Of a stretch of DNA of 64,000 nt, positions 42,301-50,200 are shown in pieces. This stretch comes from Henricia sp. BOLD:AAB3569 (lineage: Eukaryota; Echinodermata; Asteroidea; Spinulosida; Echinasteridae): assembly GCA_037783545.1 (NCBI GenBank), contig JBBELK010000068.1:2294001-2358000 (forward strand), written 5' to 3'. Every line of letters starts with the position of its first letter. Within the stretch, counting starts at the first letter, position 1. Under the pieces are notes generated by a model. It saw only the letters and a program-made list of their open reading frames with translations, was not told the DNA's origin and did not search any database. The translations under genes and the position numbers were made by a program.

Positions 42301-45008
42301 TGGGAAAGAATTCAAACGTTCGTTTTGTCCTTATATGTTTATTCTGTTAAACTTCCCGAAGTTCTAATTGGTTGAGTCTTCTGGTGTAGACTTGAAGGGA
42401 GTCTACTTGTTTGGTAGTTACCCTCCAAAATGTTTTTGAATTATCTCTGAGCTTACACTTGTTATCAAGATGGTATAATGGTAGTAATCATCCTGTGAAA
42501 TTATTTTGTCTGAATTGCCTCCATTCATGAGAAAAATGACAAAACTATTTAAATCTCCAAAGATCGCCTGTAGGCGATCTTTGGAGCCATTCATTCATGC
42601 ACAAAAACCGTGCTTGGATTTTTCAGATTTTCTGAAGTATTACTGCAGCTATGTGGCTGAAATTTCTACAAGGTAGTTTTCTCAACCTATATGCTTTCAA
42701 TTAACAGTGGAAATCGTGCCGTTTTTAACAGTTTACCAAACGAGTATACAGTGTTTCCTGTTTAAAAACGTGTGTATATATGCATATACACTCGGCAAAA
42801 GAAGTTCTTGGACACTTGTAAAAGTTCAAATAATTTTTTAAAATAATTCATAAAAAGCACATTATTGTATATCAATATGACCACACAATAGTTCTCTACC
42901 AGCATGATATGGAGTTAACGCGTGAGCAATCATGCATGGCTGGTTACACGCATTAAACAATAGCAAGTACAGTAACAGAAAATTGCAAGAAATGGAGCAT
43001 TCAAATGCTAATAATTATGTCCATCCTGCAGGCATACATTCACAGATGCATCTCATGATGCATCTGCACTGAAAACTTTATTTTGTCAATTGACACAAAA
43101 AAATTAGTCATACTCTGGGTCTTATTTGACTAATTTCCAATTAGTCATACGTGGTTTGAATTGACTAATTTTAATTAGTCATGAAAAAGGGTCTTATTTG
43201 CCTAATTTAAAAAATGATTAGTCATGCGGGAAAATTAATTAGTCTTACACACAAAATTATTAGTCCTGCAGAAAAATTATTAGTCTTGCAGGAAAATTAA
43301 TTAGTCCTGCAGTAAAATTAATTAGTAATGTCAGTTAGTCAGCCTGACAAACTTACTTTGTCACGTGCAATACACGGTGTGTTTCGTATAACGTACTGAA
43401 ATAGGCCTACGCAGAATACGTGCAATGACTGCACGGTGTGTTGTGTTAATGCAACAAAGACATCCGCAGTTTGATGACGATAATGGGGACAACAAACATG
43501 TAAGAGGCAACGATGTACCCAGGAAAACATCCAGTTACTATTCGTAGCTCATTTTATAAACTTACTTCTAACTGCAGCGAGAAAAGGAGTCTAACCTGGG
43601 CTGACCTAAAATTACGAATACGTACTGAGTTGTCCTTACAGATCATGACTATTTGTGTCAATACACGGACCCGAAGCACGGCCTCAACCATGTCTTTACT
43701 CCGACAGACGACATAGTTTGAAACATGCAAACCAATTATTGCCTTAGAAATCTCGGAGTCCCGCACAATTCTTTGGTGTCACACAAAATCCGTCATACGC
43801 TTACCTTACCAGAGTAACGTCGCAGAATGTTCAGTCCAGTCAAACACGACCTCATTTTACGGTGCGGTTCGCATGTAATGGCGTCGCACAGCTGCACGAA
43901 AACAAGAACTGAAGATTTATTTTCCCACGACTGATTTTATGACTAACCTTTTATTACATTATCAATGTGAAGAATAATCCCGCCAAAACTCATGACTAAT
44001 TAAATTAGTCATTAGTTTCGGCTGCATTATTCTTGCCATTAGTAATGCAATCAAAAGTTAGTCATGCAATTAGTCATGGGAAAATAAATCGTCAGTTGTT
44101 GTTTTACGTGACAATACAAATTAGTCAAAAGACGATCATCACATTTGTCAGTCGTTCAGATTAGTCTTCCGCTAATATTAATTTGTCCTGCAAAAGTTTT
44201 AATTTGTCATGCACCAACAAAGATTTGTCATGCACCAACAAAAAGTTGTCAACTGACAAATTGTATACATGACTAATCATTTTGCCCTTGTTTGACTAAT
44301 TTTCCACTGTGATTGACTAAATAAAGTTTTCAGTGTGTAAGCATTCAATTCCAATCATAAACACCTGTTGCAATTGTGGAATGTATGCCTGCAGGATGGA
44401 CATAATTATTAGCATTTGAATGCTCCATTTCTTGCAATTTTCTGTTACTGTACTTGCTATTGTTTAATGCGTGTAACCAGCCATGCATGATTGCTCACGC
44501 GTTAACTCCATATCATGCTCTGGTAGAGAACTATTGTGTGGTCATATTGATATACAATAATGTGCTTTTTATGAATTATTTTTAAAAATTATTTGAACTT
44601 TTACCAGTGTCCAAGAACTTCTTTTGCCGAGTGTACATTAATAAATAACTAAATAGAGGCACGGGCAGCTAAATATCCTTGATTTTTTTTCGACCACAAT
44701 CAGAAACATGTTTCTATCACTGATTCAACCAATGGGGATTGTTGGTCGTCGGCAACCATTGTTTTTCATCGGTTAAATCAATTAAAACGACAGAACGGTT
44801 TCGGGTTATGAAAGCAAAAACATACAGGGCAAAGATGAAAAAGTTAATGATGATCATGTTCTGACTTACCGTTCCCAGTTAATCCGCCAAAAAGTATCCC
44901 GTTGCAGCAGGAATCGGGACAACACCGACTTGTCACATTGGAAAACTTAGCCCATGTAGGAGCGCTCAAACACAGAAGCACGGAGAAAATCCAGAGTACT
45001 TTCTCCAT
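39138..45008 (-). CDS. Fibrinogen-related secreted protein, FReD gene 3
   Basis: Four exons on the minus strand: 45008-44870, 41368-41220, 40094-39827, 39397-39138 (139+149+268+260 nt; 271 residues). Signal peptide at residues 1-20 (EKVLWIFSVLLCLSAPTWA), then a sequon (NVT) and RCCPDSCCNGILFGGLTG as in gene 2. The fibrinogen domain contains DCYDIKELGGG, DSCDGIRVYCDQ-DGGGWT, IQRRMNGWVDF, FLTGEFWLGLD, calcium loop FDRDNDRNPGSCS (usual NCA is SCS), WWYNNC and SNLNGHYL, and ends MMRPRV. It is the closest paralogue of gene 2. Intron 1 is 3.5 kb because it carries a large fold-back transposon. Role inferred from family: secreted lectin-like recognition. Confidence 0.88.
39455..39790 (+). repeat. 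Unbroken copy of the LINE-split repeat
   Basis: Terminal CCCACCGCCTTACAAGGCGC and CGTCCCAGC; contains GACCACGAGGTCACG and CGCGCGTCTGTATATGTGAC. Intron 3 of FReD gene 3. Confidence 0.75.
39827..40094 (-). CDS. FReD gene 3 exon 3
   Basis: 268 nt, acceptor ATTCACAG, donor GTGAGT. It encodes VIQRRMNGWVDFNRGWDEYR, NGFGFLTGEFWLGLD and YWGFWVGDEASNYTLFIK; very close to gene 2 exon 3. Confidence 0.88.
40136..40622. mobile_element. TTCGCCCC hairpin miniature element, copy 4
   Basis: The longest copy, in intron 2 of FReD gene 3 just upstream of exon 3. The core is about 200 bp of TTCGCCC / GGGCGAA inverted blocks. Confidence 0.75.
40847..41145. mobile_element. TTAA-flanked miniature element, copy in FReD gene 3 intron 2
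   Basis: Same family as 51354-51721: left end AATAAAGCGTGTCCAGA, right end GAACTCCTTTAA, shared interior. It is inserted upstream of exon 3 in the direction of transcription. Confidence 0.7.
41220..41368 (-). CDS. FReD gene 3 exon 2
   Basis: 149 nt, acceptor CCAATAAAG, donor GTACAG. It encodes APEFLPKDCYDIKELGGG, DGLYTVYPSHVDSCDGIR and VYCDQSMDGGGWT. Confidence 0.87.
41445..41885 (+). repeat. Dispersed repeat family F, copy 3, interrupted
   Basis: Family F sequence split by the 140-bp palindromic element at 41582-41721. Located in intron 1 of FReD gene 3. Confidence 0.75.
41582..41721. mobile_element. 140-bp palindromic TTAA element, copy 1
   Basis: Nearly perfect palindrome beginning TTAAAGGCACAGGCTCGTC and ending in its complement; centre CATGGAGCTGCGT. 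It is inserted inside a larger dispersed repeat (41445-41885). Confidence 0.8.
42556..42587. repeat. Perfect 15-bp stem hairpin
   Basis: CTCCAAAGATCGCCT and its exact reverse complement with a 2-nt loop. Intron 1 of FReD gene 3. Confidence 0.9.
42789..44633. mobile_element. 1.85-kb fold-back transposon with about 270-bp inverted repeats
   Basis: It begins CACTCGGCAAAAGAAG and ends with its reverse complement, flanked by TA on both sides. The inverted repeats run 42789-43050 and 44357-44633 with few differences. The interior is a second palindromic element (43067-44335). No transposase frame is visible. It lies in intron 1 of FReD gene 3 and explains that intron's length. The TA flank suggests Tc1/mariner-type mobilisation. 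Confidence 0.85.
43067..44335. mobile_element. Inner fold-back element with TTAGTCATGCAG array
   Basis: Ends CACTGAAAACTTTATT and its reverse complement. Both flanks carry many variants of AATTAGTCATGCAGGAAAA in direct (43120-43340) and inverted (43990-44300) orientation, with a less repetitive middle. It is nested entirely inside the larger fold-back. Confidence 0.75.
44870..45008 (-). CDS. FReD gene 3 exon 1 (signal peptide, CC-CC stalk)
   Basis: ATG 45008-45006; donor GTAAGT after phase-1 G. It encodes MEKVLWIFSVLLCLSAPTWA and KFSNVTSRCCPDSCCNGI. Start chosen because the signal peptide begins immediately. Confidence 0.82.
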
Positions 45009-46539
45009 TTTTAAGGCTTCCTTTTCTAAGAAATAAAAGTGATTTTCTTGTTGTTTTTTTCAATTCCAGTTGTCCGTGGATTCGAGCGAGTGCGAGCCGG
45101 TAGATTGGCAACGTTACAACCAGGGCGCTGCTGCTGAGCGAGATGCTCTTGCGCTGTTCTACCGTAAAGAGCGACCTATAGTCCCATGAGTCACCGGACT
45201 GACGTCCGCTGGTTGGTTCGATTTTGTGGTAGGGGAATTCAACTTTCAACAAAAAGAAACTTCTCATCATCATATCAATGGTGCAATACTCATTACAATC
45301 TTGTATTATCAGAAAAAAAATCATTTACTAATTGGGAAAAAAGATATTATGATTTACTATAGAAGTTGGATACACCACTTTTTTCCTGTTTAATTTTGTC
45401 AAGTCTACCGATTTTGTGGGTAGCAGTACCCTTAAAGACGATGAGTTACGTACTTGGCGTGGGTACCTCCTGACACAGAAACACGGAAATGCGTCATTAA
45501 CGCTCTTTCATATTTAGAAAGCCCTCAGTTGGTCCGTAGTTTTCTCCTACGCAAAATTCTATATATACCCAGGAACAAAAGAAACGCAAAAAAAGTCAGT
45601 CTGAGAGTGAGAATTTTAAGCTCACAGAAGCTTTATGTAGTCATGCATATAATGAAATATGTAAATAATTCGATGTCAACATTATTAAAGAAACTTTTTT
45701 TTCTTTTGAATTAAACTGAAAATCTGCGCCTCTTCTGTTGCTCGGTATAATTTATTTGACGTCATGAAATTTACGCCAAACAAAAAATCGCAAAGAAGAT
45801 ACAAACAAATAAGGATAATAATAATTGTTGTATGAAATGTCCATGTTAAAATGTACATTATGCAGAAATTGGGCAATTTGGGGCGATTGTTCAACGATGA
45901 ACAAATGATTCGTCACGTTGAATCACTTGAACAATCACTCTGGAGTTTCATAATCTTAACATTTCTTTAAACCTGTGCATCGTGTTACAGCAAATCGAAA
46001 ATGATACAACACTTCCGCTGACACTGATAAACGATTTTTTAAAGCACCTTTAGTCACTACAGGAAGTCTTAGTTTAAATCTTATAGGAAGGCGTTACTTT
46101 ATTTTATTAGCTAGTTATTTATTCGGGCAATACATGAAAAACAAGCACACACAAATTACATGCAGTGAACGATCAACTCGTACCTAATTGCTATGCACTG
46201 AAAAGCGGAAACGAACTTCACAAAGAATGGCATTGGCAATGGGCGCCGCCATTTTGTCCGTACAACGTTTTCAGGTATTGCCATATAAATACACCAAGGC
46301 CGATGTGGCCCTTCTGATAATTATCGCTGAGTCCGACGTGCATGCTTGGAGTACTGAGACGGAAAAATCTTGACGATTTTTGTTGTTGAAGGAGCTTGTC
46401 CAGATTTTTCAAAAATATTTGATATAATGTTCTAACCCAAACAGTCATATAAAATACCTCCCCAATATTCATGGGAAGAAAACAGGAAATTCGCAAAATC
46501 TAATTTAGATGTGAAAGCAAAAAGGTTGGTGTAATCACT

Positions 46540-46644
46540 TGGGGGAGGGGGGAGGTGTGTGGGGGGAGGGAGGGGGGGGGGGGGGGGGGTGGGGTGGGAG
46601 GGCTGGGGCTTGGGGTGGGAGGGCTTGGGCTTGGGCTGGGGGGT
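46540..46644 (+). repeat. G-rich low-complexity tract
   Basis: About 100 bp of nearly pure G runs with T and A, including one run of at least 18 G, then repeated GGGCTTGGGCTTGGG. It has many G-triplets with short loops, so it can form G-quadruplexes on the + strand. It sits about 480-590 bp upstream of the FReD gene 4 start. Confidence 0.85.
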
Positions 46645-46845
46645 TATACATTTAAAAATGTAAGATGGCACATACATTTACATAAATTCATATTCAATTA
46701 TCCTTTTCTCATAAAAAGGTAATCGTCTGGAGTGGAATCATTGCATTGGACAGTTGGAACCACTTCTATCTTCCATTTGAGTAAGGTTTTTGTGGTCAAA
46801 ATGGTTTATTAAAATGTATAATACAGACTTTAACCCGGATTGTAC

Positions 46846-46880
46846 TTTTTTTTTTACACGTGTTTTTTTTACACGTGTGT
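46846..46880 (+). promoter_or_regulatory. Duplicated T-run plus CACGTG
   Basis: Two direct copies of a T-run followed by ACACGTGT. CACGTG occurs at 46857-46862 and 46872-46877, about 250 bp upstream of the FReD gene 4 ATG. CACGTG is the E-box core bound by several bHLH factors; its use here is inference. Confidence 0.3.
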
Positions 46881-47127
46881 CAAGAGTCAGTAGTCGTGTG
46901 AACTACACATTCAATTTTCGTGTGAAACGTGAGACGGCCAGCAGTAGACTGTGCACCGAGACCAAATTATGTGCAAGGCCCTTGGGGGAACAAGACGAAC
47001 CCATGGGGTACCAAGAACAAGTCTACTGCGTGACCCTTTCTACTGGGTCGGGGTCGCACGTTTTGGAGGTGCTAAACTGCTACATCAGCCAGCCAAATTA
47101 GACCAGCTTTGCGACGCTGGTTCCAAG

Positions 47128-47266
47128 ATGGATATGCCAGTCGGAATCATGAACGTTTCATTTAAGTTATGTCTTTTATTTGTTTCTCTCCTATATCATG
47201 TCCATATATCTCGGGCACAGTGTGAAACGCCATGTGAGGGAGTCGGTTCCTATAGTCTAAAACAAG
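47128..47266 (+). CDS. FReD gene 4 exon 1 (signal peptide)
   Basis: ATG 47128-47130, donor GTAAGT after phase-1 G. It encodes MDMPVGIMNVSFKLCLLFVS and on to HISRAQCETPCEGVGSYS. 139 nt, the same length as gene 3 exon 1. The frame is open upstream to 46951, so a longer N-terminus cannot be excluded, but the Met at 47128 or 47149 best fits a signal peptide. Confidence 0.75.
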
Positions 47267-50200
47267 GTAAGTTTGGTATAAAAACGATCTGTTTTTTTAA
47301 AGAAACCATCGTGAAGTTTGCCAACATGTCATTGACTGATGATGTGGCAGTATCGTGTTCGTGTTGTTGTCCACGTCGATTTAGGAACGCGTCAGTCGGG
47401 AGTTTTGTGATAAGTCAGATGTGGGTTTCTCACAGCGATTTTATTAGAAAGGTAGATAATAATTATGGTATGGTGTGGTGTAGTTTTGTATTGTGCCGTA
47501 ACTGGAAATCAAGTTTCAGCTGTCATGTCTATAGCAGAGCGTTGTCAAATAACTGTTTACTCGGTCATCTCTGTACGTGCTGTTCCAGCACCGTGTATAT
47601 TCACGAGCGCCCTCTCCCGCCAACGTCACCCTTTATGTTGCTAAGATTACTGGGTCTATACAGTAAAACAAAATGAACTGTTTCCCTGCGCTTCAGCAAT
47701 GGACGTTTCAGTTTACCAGCGAATGTTTAGACCCAGTTACCTTGGAAACTGACACAACACTTTAATAGTCTATCTTGGACAAATTTCCTTTGGCCCCAGT
47801 TTAGGAATTTCAAACTGTCATCGAAAACGAGGGTCCGGTGCTTTCTTTTGTGATAAAATTTGCAAACGAAAAGAAGCATGACGTAATACAATAGCTCAAC
47901 ATCTAAAACGAGGCTGCCAAATTTGAAATTTGTAAATAATCGGTCTGGTTCCCTGAGCTTCCAATAGAAATGCGCACATGTTAACAATGCATGACGTCAT
48001 TATGTCTTTAGCCTGTTTGCACTATTATATACTCTGTAACAAAACACTGTGCACACTGAAATTTCTGTATTTTTTTCTGCCATAGCAGAAAAGATACGGG
48101 ACTAAACCCAATTGGAACTCCAAGGTACCAATCAAGCGATAAACCAAAAGTGAAATGTTTAAAAAGTCTGCACAATGTTCTGAGAAATGGCTGAAAACAA
48201 ACCAATATCGAAGTCACAATAAATCAGTGTCTGGTGTGTCCACCTCGTGCATCAATGACTGCCGTGCATCTTCGTCTCATTGAAGCAATGATACACGCAT
48301 GGAAGTCTTGTGGGATGTCATTCTATACACTCGGATGAGGTCTCTGTCAAGCTCCTTTAGGTTTCGTGGTTGCTGAGGAAGATCATGCACTCGATGCTGC
48401 ATCTCATCCTAGACATGCTCAAGTTGGATTGAGATCTGGTGAGACTGCTGGCCAGGGCAGTATCAATGTCATTTTCGTTCAAAACCTAGTCGGACAACTC
48501 GTGTTGTCGTACCCCTTTTGTGAAATTAAAGTACATTGTGCCTACACCCTGCATTATGTATATGGAAGGTGCCCTATACACTTGTTATACAAAAATACAG
48601 CAATTTTGAGTATGCACAGTCTCTTGCATCCTCTTGCAACAGTGCCCCTTTAACGCACTCCCTAACTCCTGCGTACAGTGGCCCTGTTGAAACAGGCCCA
48701 ATTTGGCGGTGGGACTAGCGACAGAAATCTTGTCGCCTCTGCTGGACCAATCAGGACGCTTGGCAGTGCATTGCAGCATGATTGCAGGCATTCAAATGTA
48801 ACGCGCGCAGATTGTAAACACCGTGCATGCATGTGATACATGTACTCAGTAATGCTGGCTGTTGTCCGCGTCGGCGATTGGCTGCTTTTTAAAGCATACT
48901 GGGGAATCGTTCCATTACATTCGTCAGCATGCATCCCTGTTATTAATTTGAAAAACTGCGGAGTAAATTAAGTTTGGTAGGAATGGGACAGTCATAAGAA
49001 ACGGAACCCAATACAATTTCTGGAAAGTATAGAAATCGTTTCTTTTCGGCATAACATGACCAAATTGATTAAATTACATCAAAATGACTCGGGCGTGAGT
49101 TGGCTCAAGACAACAGCCAGCTCACTCCACAGATTTGCGTGTGTTTCCTCAGGGTATTGTTACGTCGCTTTGCAGAGTGGAAATTCCCTGATATCTCAGG
49201 ATGAGGCTCTTGTGTTGCAGAGAATAAATATTTATTCCGAACTATTTTACAGAGCCTCTGCCCAAGGACTGCAAGGACATTTATGACAGTGGCAAAACTA
49301 AGAGCGGGGTGTATACAATATTCCCGCAGGATGTGTACCTCTGCGTATCACTCCGCGTGTACTGCGATATGGAAACGGACGGTGGTGGATGGACGGTATG
49401 TAGAAAGTTGCAGTTTTTCAATATTAAAGGCACAGGCTCGTCAAATTTTGGCCAAATTCGCAGCTCCAAAATACGCAGCTCCATAGCAAAGGCATGGAGC
49501 TGCGTGTTTCGTGGCACCAATTTGGCCTCGGGCGCGCATTGATGAGCCTGTGCCTTTAATGTGCTCCTTATCAGACTGGTTTTGCAGTCCCTAGTATACA
49601 CGGCCGCGTGGGTTTTCTCCCACTTCTATAAAATTGCATCTCTTCCTTCGTCGTCTCAAGATGTCGTCCCGGGCTCGATACCTGGAAGTGGATTGAGTTT
49701 GCAGTCTACACGGCGGCGTCCGCGGTTCGCCAGACTTTTCAAAGTGGTGGCCGTGGCACAGCACATTGAAAGCGGGCACGCAAAGCAGCTTACACATAAT
49801 AGTTGTGCAAACATCAAATCTCATTTTTATTGTTTTATTTGGGGGGTAAGGGCGCGGAGTGGGCACGTGCACCCTCCCTCCACCTCCACCTTGTGGCCGC
49901 GTGGGTTTTCCCCAAGGTGATTTCCATGGGGGTTTTCCCTCCCACTTCTAAAACTACATATCCTTCTTCGTCATCTTGAGTTGATAAGAAAGTGAATCAA
50001 TTAAAGCTAATATAGCTAACAAAATCCTATACTTGTTATGGACCAAGAATAAGTAAGGCTGTCCACCGTCCGTGCGTTAAGCTACAAATGTATAAAATTG
50101 GTTCCAGGTTTTCCAGCGACGATACGACAATCGCTTTGACTTCTACCTTCGATGGAGCGACTACCGAGTTGGCTTCGGCAGCCTAGGCTCAGAGTTCTGG

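Larger units (their letters stand above)
45009..47127. promoter_or_regulatory. Shared upstream region of divergent FReD genes 3 and 4
   Basis: The two starts face away from each other across 2.1 kb, so both promoters should lie here. No clear TATA box was recognised. Visible landmarks are a G-rich tract at 46540-46644 and a duplicated T-run plus CACGTG at 46846-46880. Remaining sequence (45009-46530) is anonymous AT-rich DNA. Confidence 0.4.

Noticed and set aside
43120-44300. CRISPR-like array of TTAGTCATGCAG repeats
   Set aside because: Repeats are in both orientations, irregularly spaced and without unique spacers; the context is eukaryotic introns. They belong to a fold-back transposon.
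44947-45324. 125-codon frame upstream of FReD gene 3 on the same strand
   Set aside because: Different frame from the signal-peptide exon at 45008-44870 and with no domain; overlaps the probable 5' UTR.
46951-47676. 241-codon open frame on + strand
   Set aside because: Only 47128-47266 is a real exon; the rest is upstream sequence and read-through of intron 1 past a strong GTAAGT donor.
49561-49920. 119-codon frame on + strand
   Set aside because: Translates two SINE tail fragments within an intron.
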